A stretch of DNA of 28,081 nucleotides, taken from contig DATDAH010000166.1 in the NCBI GenBank assembly GCA_036525535.1, forward strand, positions 1 to 28,081. The letters run 5' to 3'. The notes under the pieces are model-generated. The model saw nothing but the letters and a program-made list of their open reading frames with translations, ran no database searches and had not been told where the DNA came from. A program made the position numbers and the translations under genes. Origin of the DNA: DATDAH01 sp036525535 (GTDB lineage: Bacteria > Actinomycetota > Acidimicrobiia > Acidimicrobiales > DATDAH01). Below, piece by piece: positions 1-7,266 of the stretch; position 1 is the stretch's first letter; each line of letters starts with the position of its first letter.

Positions 1-126
1 CAGCTCGATGTGGGTGGTGACCAGCGAGCTGAAGTCTGACGTCAGCTGGGAGATGAGCTCCGCCAGTGGCTTGTCCGCGTCGATCGGCTCGGTGTCCGAC
101 GGCGGGGTCATCCGCACATCCGCCAT
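1..126 (-). CDS. Holin-like membrane protein, N-terminal fragment (Act-Holin/DUF1469-like)
   Basis: Only the first 42 codons are in the window; the gene runs off the left edge. The ATG at 126 overlaps the TGA of the upstream gene (TGATG), so the two are probably translationally coupled. The visible peptide has a short acidic, Pro-containing leader followed by a segment reading LAELISQLTSDFSSLVTTHI. That segment matches the amphipathic start typical of actinobacterial phage-holin-superfamily III (DUF1469) proteins, which carry two membrane helices further on. Those helices are not visible here, so the family call rests on the N-terminus and on the neighbour, since these proteins often sit next to Ala-rich, YtxH/DUF3618-type envelope proteins. 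The function of the family is not established. Confidence 0.6.
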   Translation of the reverse strand, partial: MADVRMTPPSDTEPIDADKPLAELISQLTSDFSSLVTTHIEL

Positions 127-833
127 CAGAACGTCCCTCCCGTCGTCGGCGGGGGCGGCGGGGGCGGCTGGAGCGGCGGCGCCGGCGGGGGCGGCGGCGC
201 CGTCTGAGTCGGCGGCACCGGCTGCGACGCTGCACCCGGCTCCGGACTCGACGGGGACGCCAGTTCGGCGAAGCCATACCCGTTGGACAGGCCGGCAACG
301 TCAGATGACCCGTTGTCGCCGGCGGGCTTGGCCGCGTGGCCGATCTCCTTCAGGTCGGCGTGGCGCAGCAAGCGGCCGACGGCGAAGCCGGCCCCGATGG
401 CGCCGAGCAGGAAGGTTCCGGGCCGGTTGCGGGCGAAGCGCTTCAGGTCGTCGAGGGCCGTGTCGAGGTCGCCCTCGCTGAGTCGTCGGGCTCCGCGATC
501 GACCTGGTCGGCGACGCCGCAAACGGCGGTGGCGGCTACCCCGCCGTGCTCGGCAGAGGCCTGGCCCATCGCGCGCAGCTCCTCGGCTATCTCACCCAGG
601 CGCAGGCCGAGGTTCGTCGCCTCGGCCGACGCTCGGTTCCGGAGCTCCTCGCGGGCGGTCCCCACCACCTGCCCGAGCTGATCGGTGGCCGAGGACATCA
701 CCTCGGCGGCCTGCTCCCGGGCCTGATCCGTGACTTGGCCTGCGCTGTGCTTGGCCGACGCTGCGACCTCCGCCGCCTTCTCCTTGGCCGCCTCGCTGGT
801 GCTCGTGTCGGTTCGGGTGCTGGTCTCGGTCAT
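126..833 (-). CDS. Ala-rich helical protein with membrane segment and poly-proline tail
   Basis: A 235-residue protein in three parts. Residues 1-110 are rich in Ala, Glu, Gln and Thr with heptad-like spacing, as in LEA-like or apolipoprotein-like amphipathic helices. A short hydrophobic stretch around 135-155 (GTFLLGAIGAGFAVGRLL) could cross or dip into the membrane. The last 45 residues are almost entirely Pro with Ala, Gln and Thr. The start at 833 is supported by an AGGAG about 8 nt upstream. The stop overlaps the next gene, a holin-like membrane protein, so the two probably act together at the envelope. I recognise the general class (YtxH/CsbD/DUF3618-like surroundings) but not a specific family. 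The GC-rich tail is low-complexity coding sequence. Confidence 0.75.
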   Translation of the reverse strand: MTETSTRTDTSTSEAAKEKAAEVAASAKHSAGQVTDQAREQAAEVMSSATDQLGQVVGTAREELRNRASAEATNLGLRLGEIAEELRAMGQASAEHGGVAATAVCGVADQVDRGARRLSEGDLDTALDDLKRFARNRPGTFLLGAIGAGFAVGRLLRHADLKEIGHAAKPAGDNGSSDVAGLSNGYGFAELASPSSPEPGAASQPVPPTQTAPPPPPAPPLQPPPPPPPTTGGTF

Positions 834-968
834 GGGCGTCTCCTCGATGCCGTCGTCGGGACTCCACCTCCCCCGCCCGACGGGACTTCAACCCCACCCG
901 GTCGGGTGATCGTCGGTGCCGGTCCGGGGGCGGGAAGGGACTGGCCCCGTCCGGGGTTGACCCTGCCC

Positions 969-1601
969 GTGGCCAGCGTCGTGTCGGTGAACGTGGGCGA
1001 GCAACGGGACGTCGAGTGGTTCGGCCGGACCGTGCGCACGGCCATCTGGAAGGAGCCGGTGGCGGGCCGGATCGCCGTGCGGGGGGTGAACCTCGCCGGT
1101 GACGACCAGGCCGACCGACGGGTCCACGGCGGGCCGGACAAGGCGGTCTACGCCTACGCCGTCGAGGACTACGCCTGGTGGTCCGACGAGCTCGGCGAGG
1201 TCGTCGGACCCGGCACGTTCGGCGAGAACCTGACGACCGAGGGCGTCGACCTCAGCGCCGCCGTCGTCGGCGAGAGGTGGCGCGTGGGCACGACCGTGCT
1301 CGAGGTGGCCCAGCCCCGTCAGCCCTGCGCCAAGCTCGGCATGCGCATGGGTGATGCCGCCTTCCGGGAGCGCTTCGACGAGGCCGGCCGGCCCGGGGCC
1401 TACCTCCGCATCGTGGAGGAGGGCGACGTCGGGGCCGGAGACCCTGTCGAGGTGATCCACCGCCCCGAGCACGGCCTCACCATCGCCGGCCTCTACCAGC
1501 GGGTCGGGCATCCGACACCGGAGGGCCTGCAGCAGGTCGTCGCCACCCCCGACGTCCCCGAGACCCTTCGGGCGTGGGCCTCTCGCCGGATTCGGCGATG
1601 A
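969..1601 (+). CDS. MOSC domain protein, YiiM-like
   Basis: A 210-residue protein with the hallmarks of YiiM-type MOSC proteins: VSVNVG at the start, HGGPDKAVY near residue 53, PGTFGENLTTEG near 81, and QPRQPC ending in Cys120. That Cys is the candidate molybdenum-cofactor ligand or catalytic residue. YiiM-type proteins are molybdenum-dependent reductases of N-hydroxylated bases and related compounds. The GTG at 969 is chosen because the family begins with a short strand of this type. The open frame continues far upstream, but there it is antisense to the neighbouring gene. No clear Shine-Dalgarno is visible; GGGGTTGA lies upstream. A 7-bp perfect hairpin follows the stop, then the hydratase gene on the same strand. 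Confidence 0.85.
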   Translation: MASVVSVNVGEQRDVEWFGRTVRTAIWKEPVAGRIAVRGVNLAGDDQADRRVHGGPDKAVYAYAVEDYAWWSDELGEVVGPGTFGENLTTEGVDLSAAVVGERWRVGTTVLEVAQPRQPCAKLGMRMGDAAFRERFDEAGRPGAYLRIVEEGDVGAGDPVEVIHRPEHGLTIAGLYQRVGHPTPEGLQQVVATPDVPETLRAWASRRIRR

Positions 1602-1606
1602 TGGCG

Positions 1607-1624
1607 GGCCGGCAGGAGCCGGCC
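1607..1624 (+). other. Small perfect hairpin between MOSC and hydratase genes
   Basis: GGCCGGC-AGGA-GCCGGCC is a perfect 7-bp stem with a 4-nt loop. It begins 6 nt after the MOSC stop and ends 6 nt before the strong Shine-Dalgarno (GAGGAGG, 1631-1637) of the hydratase. There is no T-tract, so it is more likely an attenuating or mRNA-stability element, or chance in GC-rich DNA, than a true terminator. Confidence 0.35.
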
Positions 1625-1643
1625 GACGGCGAGGAGGTCATCG

Positions 1644-2420
1644 ATGGGGGACGAACCGGTACTGGTCCGGGAGCAGCGGGGCGCGGTCATGGTCCTGCGC
1701 CTCAACCGACCCGAGGCTCGCAACGCCCTGAGCCCGGAGCTGCTGGGCGAGCTCGGGCTCGGCGTCATCGCGGCCGAAGCGGATCCCGACACCCGCTGCG
1801 TCGTGCTCACCGGCACCGGCGACCGAGCCTTCTGTGCCGGCATGGATCTGGCCGCGTTCGCCTCCGGTGACGCCGGACCGGCCGACCCCGAGGGGATGGC
1901 CGCCTTCGGGCGCTTCACCCAGGGCGACGTCGCCGTCCCCGTCATCGGCGCCGCCAATGCCACCGCCGTGGCCGGCGGCTTCGAGGTCCTCATGGGCTGC
2001 GACGTGATCGTCGCCTCCGACGCCGCCAGGTTCGGCCTTCCCGAGGTCAAGCGCGGCCTGTTCGCGGCGGGGGGCGGCGTGTTCATCTCCACCCGCATCC
2101 CGCTGGCCATCGCCCTCGAGCTGGCCCTCACCGGTGACCTCATCGACGCCGACCGGGCCGCCGCCCTCGGCCTGATCAACCACGTCGTCCCCGCCGACCA
2201 GGTCCTCGACACCGCCATCGAGCTGGCCGAGCGCATCGCCAGGAACGGCCCCCTCGGGCTGGCCGCCACCAAGCAACTCGTCCGCACCGCCGCCACCGAC
2301 GCGGTCAAGGCGCGCGAGCTCCAGCCGGAGTGGCAGGCCAAGGTGTTCGGCAGCGAGGACGCCAAAGAAGGCGCCACCGCCTTCATCGAGAAGCGCGACC
2401 CCGTGTGGAAGGGCCGCTGA
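1644..2420 (+). CDS. Enoyl-CoA hydratase/isomerase (crotonase family)
   Basis: A 258-residue single-domain crotonase. The oxyanion-hole segments are FCAGMDL (63-69) and AVAGGFEV (108-115). The two glutamates that add water in mitochondrial enoyl-CoA hydratase (Glu144 and Glu164) appear to be conserved as Glu114 (GGFEV) and Glu134 (PEV), with the same 20-residue spacing. This supports a real hydratase rather than an isomerase or decarboxylase relative. The expected reaction is hydration of trans-2-enoyl-CoA to 3-hydroxyacyl-CoA in beta-oxidation. The start is fixed by GAGGAGG at 1631-1637. The gene converges on the acyl-CoA dehydrogenase (stops only 8 nt apart), which catalyses the preceding chemical step. 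The substrate cannot be inferred from sequence. Confidence 0.92.
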   Translation: MGDEPVLVREQRGAVMVLRLNRPEARNALSPELLGELGLGVIAAEADPDTRCVVLTGTGDRAFCAGMDLAAFASGDAGPADPEGMAAFGRFTQGDVAVPVIGAANATAVAGGFEVLMGCDVIVASDAARFGLPEVKRGLFAAGGGVFISTRIPLAIALELALTGDLIDADRAAALGLINHVVPADQVLDTAIELAERIARNGPLGLAATKQLVRTAATDAVKARELQPEWQAKVFGSEDAKEGATAFIEKRDPVWKGR

Positions 2421-2428
2421 GCCCTTCG

Positions 2429-4585
2429 CTACTTGATCAGCGGGTCCCTCGGGAGGCCGAGGATGCGCTCACCGATCTGGTTGCGCTTGATCTCGCTGGT
2501 GCCGCCGGCAATGGACATGCCGCGGTGCATCAGCACCAGCATGCCGCTCAGCATCCCGGCACCGTCCATGAGGGCACCCTCGGGGCCGGCGGTCGTGGCG
2601 AGCATGGCGGCGGCCTCGTGGCCGAGCTCGGACAGGACCAGCTTGGTGATGGCACCCTCGGGTGACGGGCCGCCGCCCGCGACGGCCCGATGGACCGAGC
2701 GCAGGTTCAGGACGGCCATGGCCTCCTGATTGCTGATGTAGCGACCGATGCGGCCGGCACCGCCGGGCAGGCGCTCGGGCGCGGCGTCGTAAGGGGCGAT
2801 CAGGCCGTCTCCCCCGAACGACATGCCGCCGTCGCCCCCGCCGATGGAGACGCTCTCGTTGCCGAGCGTGGCCCGAGCCACGGTCCAGCCGCCGTCAACG
2901 GGACCGACGACATCCTCATCGGAGACGAAGACGTCGTTGAAGAAGACCTCGTTGAACTCCGACATCCCCGAGGTCATGCGCAGGGGCCGGACCTCGACGC
3001 CCTCGGCCGCCATGTCGATGACCATGACGGTGATGCCGTCGTGCTTGGGCACGTCCGGATTGGTGCGCACCGTGGCGAAGCCCCAGCGGCTCTGGTGCGC
3101 ACCGGAGGTCCACACCTTCTGGCCGTTCACCAGCCAGCCGCCGTCCACCTTGGTGGCCTTGGTCTTCACCCCGGCGGCGTCGGAGCCGGCGTCGGGCTCG
3201 CTGAAGAGCTGGCACCAGATCCACTCCTGGCGCAGGGTGGGCGGCACCCACTTCTCCACTTGGTCGTCGTTGCCGTGCTGGATCAGGGTCAGGATCACCC
3301 AGCCGGTGATGCCGTAGGCGGGCTTCTTGACCCCGGCGGCACCGAACTCCTGCTCGATGACCAACTGCTCGACCGGGCTGGCGGCCCGGCCCCACGGCTT
3401 GGGCCAGTGCGGGGCCACGTAGCCCGTCTCGATCATGGCGTCCCGCTGGGCGACGGCGCCCAGGTCCTTGACCCGCTCGACGAACGCCTTCACCTCGTCC
3501 CGGATGGGCTCGGCCTCGGGCGGCAGGTCGACCTCTCGGGTCACCTTCACGCCGGCCCGGGTCAGGTCGACCACGTCAGCCGCGGCGGCCTCGACGTCGA
3601 GCAGCGAGTAGAGGGCCGTGGCCCGGCGCAGGTAGAGGTGGGCGTCGTGCTCCCACGTGAAGCCGATGCCGCCGTGGACCTGGATGTTCAGGTTGGCGCA
3701 CTCGTCGGCCGCGGGAAGGGCAACGGTGGCCGCCATGGCCGCGGTGAGGGAGAGCTCGTCCCCGCCGGCCTCGGCGGCCCGGGCGGCGTCCCACACCAGG
3801 CAGGTGGCCAGCTCGGCCGACACCGCCATGTTGGCGCAGTGGTGCTTGACCGCCTGGTACATGGCTATCGGGCGTCCGAACTGCTCCCGGACCTTGGCGT
3901 ACTCGGCGGCCTGCTCGGTGCACTCCCGAGCGACCCCCACCGCTTCGGCCGACAAGAGCAGCCGCGAGAGGTCGACGAGAGCCCGCCGGGCGCCGGGCAG
4001 CACCTCACACGCAGCGCCGTCGAACGTCACCCGGGCCGAACGCCGGGCGGGGTCCAGGTTGGCGGGCACCTCGACCGACACACCGTCGGCGGACCGCTCG
4101 ACCACGGCGACGTCGTCGCCGACGGGCACCAGGAACAGGTCGGCCAGGCCCCCGCCCAGGACCACGCCGGCCGACCCGGACGCGGCGTCGCCCGAGACCG
4201 TCACCTCACCGCCGAGGGCGACCGCGCCCATCACCGAGCCGTCAGCCAGGCCCGGAAGCAGCCGCTTCTGGGCCTCGTCCGGCGCGCCCGCGGCGATCAC
4301 CGCGGAGGCGATGACCGTGGGCACGAACGGGCCCGGGGCGATGGCCCGACCCATCTCCTCGACGACGACCACGAGCTCGGGGAGGCCGAAACCCGACCCG
4401 CCGTGGTCCTCGGACAGGTGCAGGCCGAGCCAACCGACGCCGGCCACCTCGTCCCAGAACGCCGGGCGCTCCTCGGTCTCGGCCTCGAGCAGGGCGCGGG
4501 CCGCCCCGCGGGCATCCCGCTTCGCCAGCAGCTCGGAGGCGGTGTCGGCCAAGGCCTTGTGATCGTCGGTCAGCGCGATGGACAT
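2429..4585 (-). CDS. Two-domain fused acyl-CoA dehydrogenase (FadE34/FadE22-like)
   Basis: A 718-residue protein made of two acyl-CoA dehydrogenase units. Unit one covers about 1-330 and has KVREQFGRP (231-239) and QVHGGIGFTWEHDAHLYLRR (302-321). Unit two covers about 355-718 and has QLFSEPDAGSDAAG (459-472) for the FAD/substrate channel and GGTSEIKRNQIGERILGLPR (694-713). This fused form is known in actinobacteria, for example mycobacterial FadE34, which acts on CoA esters with bulky or steroid-linked side chains. Unit two carries Glu577, which I align by eye with isovaleryl-CoA dehydrogenase Glu254; unit one has Ser207 there, suggesting one active site per fusion. ATG 4585 is chosen over an upstream start because it leaves 13 nt after the SDR stop and the family begins near this point. 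Confidence 0.9.
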   Translation of the reverse strand: MSIALTDDHKALADTASELLAKRDARGAARALLEAETEERPAFWDEVAGVGWLGLHLSEDHGGSGFGLPELVVVVEEMGRAIAPGPFVPTVIASAVIAAGAPDEAQKRLLPGLADGSVMGAVALGGEVTVSGDAASGSAGVVLGGGLADLFLVPVGDDVAVVERSADGVSVEVPANLDPARRSARVTFDGAACEVLPGARRALVDLSRLLLSAEAVGVARECTEQAAEYAKVREQFGRPIAMYQAVKHHCANMAVSAELATCLVWDAARAAEAGGDELSLTAAMAATVALPAADECANLNIQVHGGIGFTWEHDAHLYLRRATALYSLLDVEAAAADVVDLTRAGVKVTREVDLPPEAEPIRDEVKAFVERVKDLGAVAQRDAMIETGYVAPHWPKPWGRAASPVEQLVIEQEFGAAGVKKPAYGITGWVILTLIQHGNDDQVEKWVPPTLRQEWIWCQLFSEPDAGSDAAGVKTKATKVDGGWLVNGQKVWTSGAHQSRWGFATVRTNPDVPKHDGITVMVIDMAAEGVEVRPLRMTSGMSEFNEVFFNDVFVSDEDVVGPVDGGWTVARATLGNESVSIGGGDGGMSFGGDGLIAPYDAAPERLPGGAGRIGRYISNQEAMAVLNLRSVHRAVAGGGPSPEGAITKLVLSELGHEAAAMLATTAGPEGALMDGAGMLSGMLVLMHRGMSIAGGTSEIKRNQIGERILGLPRDPLIK

Positions 4586-4598
4586 GACGACAGTCTGC

Positions 4599-5357
4599 CT
4601 ACTTCGGAGCGAAGCGCTGGCCGGCGTCGAGGCGGATGCAGCCACCGTTGAGCATCGCCGTCTCCACGATGGCGACCACCAGGCGGCCGTACTCGTCGGG
4701 GCGACCCATCCGCTTCGGGAAGGCGGCGTCCTTGGTCAGCACGTCGGCGAACTCGTCGGGGATGCCCTCGGTGAGGCCCGTGCTGAACAGGCTGGGGGCG
4801 ATGGCCACGGCCCGGATGCCGAGCGAGCCCAGGTCCCGGGCCATGGTCAGCATCATCCCCGCGATGCCGGCCTTGGCTGCGGTGTAGGCGACCTGGCCGA
4901 TCTGGCCTTCGAAGGCGGCGATGGATGCGGTGTCGATGATGACGCCCCGCTCCTCGTCTTCGGGCTCGTTCTCGGCCATGTGCTGGGCCTGCAGCCGGTT
5001 CAGGTTGAAGGTGGCGACCAGGTTCAGGTCGATGGTCCGGCGGAACACCTCCAGCGGGAGCGGGCCCTCCCGGCCCAACGTCCGGGCGGCGGCCCCACCG
5101 CCGGCCGTGTTCACCGCGATGTGCAGGCCGCCGAGCACCTCGACGGCCTCGGTCAGCACGGTCTCGACGCCCTCGTAGTCGGTGACATCCACCGGGTGGA
5201 ACGTTCCGTCCAGGGCGGCGGCCACCTCCTCGCCCTTCGAGGTGGGCAGGTCGAGGATGGCGATCTTGGCCCCCTTGGCGCGGAGCTGCTCGGCCGAGGC
5301 GCGGGCCATGCCCGACGCCCCGCCGACGATGACCGCACCCTTGCCCTCGATCTCCAT
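4599..5357 (-). CDS. Short-chain dehydrogenase, HSD17B10/3-hydroxyacyl-CoA dehydrogenase type-2-like
   Basis: A 252-residue classical SDR. The Rossmann motif is GGASGMA (12-18), slightly altered from the usual TGxxxGxG. LDLP with Asp36 at the end of beta-2 favours NAD over NADP. NTAG (83-86) follows, and the catalytic set is Ser145, Tyr158 and Lys162 (YTAAK). The overall layout, with DTASIAAFEGQIGQ before the Tyr, strongly resembles HSD10-type enzymes, which oxidise 3-hydroxyacyl-CoA (often 2-methyl-branched) and some hydroxysteroids. A GAAGGGA Shine-Dalgarno lies about 10 nt upstream of the ATG. It is the first gene of a pair with the fused acyl-CoA dehydrogenase, so the two likely serve one acyl-CoA degradation route. 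The steps between them would need a hydratase such as the one at 1644. Confidence 0.9.
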   Translation of the reverse strand: MEIEGKGAVIVGGASGMARASAEQLRAKGAKIAILDLPTSKGEEVAAALDGTFHPVDVTDYEGVETVLTEAVEVLGGLHIAVNTAGGGAAARTLGREGPLPLEVFRRTIDLNLVATFNLNRLQAQHMAENEPEDEERGVIIDTASIAAFEGQIGQVAYTAAKAGIAGMMLTMARDLGSLGIRAVAIAPSLFSTGLTEGIPDEFADVLTKDAAFPKRMGRPDEYGRLVVAIVETAMLNGGCIRLDAGQRFAPK

Positions 5358-5453
5358 GTGGTTTGTCCCTTCTCGGATCCTGTGGCCCGGGGACGGTACT
5401 GAGGAGGCGGTCCGCCCGTCGAAACGCGGCCGCTTCCCCCGTCAGGCGTTCGC

Positions 5454-6359
5454 CTAGCGGGTCAGCGGCTCGGAGTGGTCCCAGTCGGCGAGGAAGGCCC
5501 GGAGGGCGGTCAGCAGGATCAGGGGCTGGTCGAGCATGGCGTGATGGCCGGCTTCCGGGATCTCGATGACGGGGGTGACCCGGCCGAGCTTGTCGTACAT
5601 GGACGCACCGATGTCCTCGGTGACGAGGCCGTTCTCGGAGCGCAGGAGGGCCAGGCGGCAACGGACCTCGGGCAGATACGGCAGGGCGATGGAGCGCATG
5701 CCCTCGCTGAACTGCTCGAAGATGCGTCGGTCGAACTTCCACTGGTAGCCACCCCCGACCGGCTTCAGCGACTGACGCCCGACGTGGTCCATCACGAAGT
5801 CCAGGTAGTGGTCCTGAGGCGGGACCGTGCGGTAGCGGGCGAGGGCGTCCTCGACGGTGTCGTAGGTCCGGGGCCGCCCGAAGGCCTCCTTGAGGTGGAA
5901 CGAGGCGATCTCGGGATCGGGCTCGGTGACCGGCGAGTCACAGACGACGACCCCTGCACAACGGTCGGGATGGCGGGCCGCGGTGGCGATGCTGACGAAG
6001 CCACCCATGGAGTGGCCGATCACGACTGGCGCGCCTTCGATCCCGCCGGCCTCTGCCACCGCCACGACCTCGTCGGTCCAGGTGTCCAGCGCGTAGGTCT
6101 CCCGGTGCCCGCTGTCACCATGACCGGAGAGGTCGATGGCCACCACCCGGAAGTCCCCGACGAAGCGGGCCGCCACGTGCGTCCACCAGTGGGCATTGGC
6201 CCCACCCCCGTGCACGAACACCAGCCCGCGAGTGCCCGGCCGACCCCAGGCCAACGAGTGGATCGGGACGCCCTCGACCTCGACCGTCTCGTCGGTGAAC
6301 GGCACGGCCAGGGCGTCACGGAACCAGTCGGGGGCCGAGGGGAGGATCGGGATGTCCAT
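5454..6359 (-). CDS. Alpha/beta hydrolase
   Basis: A 301-residue alpha/beta-hydrolase-fold enzyme. HGGG (50-53) provides the oxyanion hole, GHSMGG (115-120) contains nucleophile Ser117, and GHH (271-273) holds the probable catalytic His. LRSENG (239-244) is where the acid residue is expected, with Glu242 the visible candidate. The short HWWTHVAARF segment and DLSGHGDSG are typical of the epoxide-hydrolase, haloalkane-dehalogenase and ester-hydrolase group; the exact reaction cannot be assigned. ATG 6359 is preferred over GTG 6383 because the latter lies only 8 nt beyond a 16-bp terminator-like stem. A gap of 96 bp separates its stop from the SDR start, and I saw only a weak 5-bp hairpin there. 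Confidence 0.85.
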   Translation of the reverse strand: MDIPILPSAPDWFRDALAVPFTDETVEVEGVPIHSLAWGRPGTRGLVFVHGGGANAHWWTHVAARFVGDFRVVAIDLSGHGDSGHRETYALDTWTDEVVAVAEAGGIEGAPVVIGHSMGGFVSIATAARHPDRCAGVVVCDSPVTEPDPEIASFHLKEAFGRPRTYDTVEDALARYRTVPPQDHYLDFVMDHVGRQSLKPVGGGYQWKFDRRIFEQFSEGMRSIALPYLPEVRCRLALLRSENGLVTEDIGASMYDKLGRVTPVIEIPEAGHHAMLDQPLILLTALRAFLADWDHSEPLTR

Positions 6360-6391
6360 CGACCGTCCATCCTGCCCGCCCACCCGAACCG

Positions 6392-6427
6392 GCGGCAGAT
6401 CCCGCCCCGAAGGGCGGGATCTGCCGC
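6392..6427 (-). terminator. 16-bp perfect stem-loop after the NmrA-like gene
   Basis: Positions 6392-6407 pair perfectly with 6412-6427, a 16-bp stem around a 4-nt CGAA loop. On the minus strand it begins 5 nt after the TGA (6434-6432) of the NmrA-like gene and ends just before the alpha/beta hydrolase. No T-tract follows, which is common for high-GC actinobacterial stem-loop terminators. It most likely separates the two transcription units. Confidence 0.75.
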
Positions 6428-6431
6428 AGTA

Positions 6432-7184
6432 TCAGCGGGCGGCGAGCCAGTCGGCGTAGGTCGGCCCGACCAGCCGGGCACCGGGCCCGGGCAGGAGAGC
6501 ACCCTGCTCGTGGCGCTCCCCGTCGACGGGGTCGACCACGGCCTCGACCTCGACCGGCCGACCCTCGGCCTCGATCAGCAGCCGGGCGAGGTCGGGCAGC
6601 AGCTCCTCCTGCGGGCCGGCGATCTCGAACATCCGCCCGCCGTCCGACGATTCGTCGACCTGGTCGGCGATCGCCTCGGCCAGCGCCCTGGCGCTGACGG
6701 GCTGCGTGCGCATCTTGGGCATGTAGGCCACATCGCCCTGGGTGCACCAGTCCAGGAGCTGGCCGACGAATTCGTGGAACTGCGATGCCCGAACGATGTC
6801 GGTCGGGATCGGCCCCGCCTTCGCGGCCGCCTCGTGGGCGTTGACCCCGCCGATGAAGCCCGAGTCGAACCGGTCGGTGCCGATGATCGACAGGGTGAGC
6901 ATCCGCGAGACGCCGGCGGCGTGGCCCACCTCGTGCAGGTTGGCCGTCGAGGTCTTGAAGAACTCGGTGGCCGCGTCCTCGTCCGGCGTCGCCTGGGTGG
7001 CGGCGTCGATGATCGCGTCGACCTTGTCCAGGGCCTCCGCCAGTCCGTCCTTCGTGATGACGTCGACGCCGTAGGTGCGGGACGCCTTCACGACCGTGTG
7101 ACCGCGCTCCTCGAGCACGTCGACGAGCTGTGAGCCGAGTCGACCGGTGGCCCCGGCAACGGCGATCCTCTTGGGGGTGGTCAT
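6432..7184 (-). CDS. NmrA-like NAD(P)-binding oxidoreductase/epimerase (COE-type partner of ECF41 sigma)
   Basis: A 250-residue atypical SDR. IAVAGATGRLGSQLVDVLEE gives the GxxGxxG dinucleotide motif (GATGRLG, 11-17). ASQFHEFV near residue 154 and the C-terminal substrate-selection region match NmrA/SDR_a5-type proteins. No Tyr-x-x-x-Lys active site is obvious, so it may bind cofactor as a sensor or act on quinone-like substrates. AGGAGG lies about 10 nt upstream of the ATG. It is divergent from an ECF41-type sigma factor; ECF41 factors are known to control an adjacent carboxymuconolactone decarboxylase, oxidoreductase or epimerase gene (COE). A matching GGTCACA-N16-GGTC promoter reads toward this gene, so it is the likely direct target of that sigma factor. 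Confidence 0.85.
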   Translation of the reverse strand: MTTPKRIAVAGATGRLGSQLVDVLEERGHTVVKASRTYGVDVITKDGLAEALDKVDAIIDAATQATPDEDAATEFFKTSTANLHEVGHAAGVSRMLTLSIIGTDRFDSGFIGGVNAHEAAAKAGPIPTDIVRASQFHEFVGQLLDWCTQGDVAYMPKMRTQPVSARALAEAIADQVDESSDGGRMFEIAGPQEELLPDLARLLIEAEGRPVEVEAVVDPVDGERHEQGALLPGPGARLVGPTYADWLAAR

Positions 7185-7203
7185 GGTCCTCTCCTCCTCT
7201 GCC

Positions 7204-7230
7204 GGTCACACCGGCGCTCTCTGGTGGGTC
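7204..7230 (+). promoter_or_regulatory. ECF41-like promoter reading to the sigma gene
   Basis: GGTCACA (7204-7210), 16 nt, then GGTC (7227-7230). The established ECF41 target promoter is TGTCACA with a CGTC -10 element at about 16 nt, so this is one mismatch away in each half. It would start transcription near 7237, about 30 nt before the sigma ATG, with GAGGAG at 7252-7257 as ribosome site. Confidence 0.6.
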
Positions 7231-7238
7231 AAACCCAT

Positions 7239-7265
7239 GACCCGCCGGCGCGAGGAGATGTGACC
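7239..7265 (-). promoter_or_regulatory. ECF41-like promoter reading to the NmrA-like gene
   Basis: On the minus strand, GGTCACA (7265-7259), 16 nt, then GGTC (7242-7239): the same bases and the same spacing as the opposite-facing copy. The pair is symmetric about 7234.5. The -35 element lies next to the sigma gene ATG. Predicted transcription would begin near 7232, leaving a leader of about 48 nt with AGGAGG before the NmrA-like ATG. Confidence 0.65.
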
Positions 7266-7266
7266 G

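Noticed and set aside
140..260. GC-rich repeats that looked like an array
   Set aside because: They encode the poly-Pro/Ala tail of the protein at 126-833; there is no regular repeat-spacer structure.
336..968. N-terminal extension of the MOSC gene
   Set aside because: The upstream part is antisense to the Ala-rich protein gene; the family begins at VSVNVG, so GTG 969 is used.
2690..4651. A 653-codon open frame on the plus strand opposite the acyl-CoA dehydrogenase
   Set aside because: High GC removes stop codons in antisense frames. The peptide is rich in Gly, His, Val and Asp with no recognisable domain, whereas the opposite frame is a well-conserved enzyme.
5358..5453. Promoter or terminator before the SDR gene
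   Set aside because: Only a 5-bp AGGCG/CGCCT hairpin touching the hydrolase stop and no convincing -10/-35 pair were visible.
5475..7133. A 552-codon plus-strand open frame across the hydrolase and NmrA-like genes
   Set aside because: It is the antisense shadow of two recognised genes and crosses the perfect stem-loop between them.
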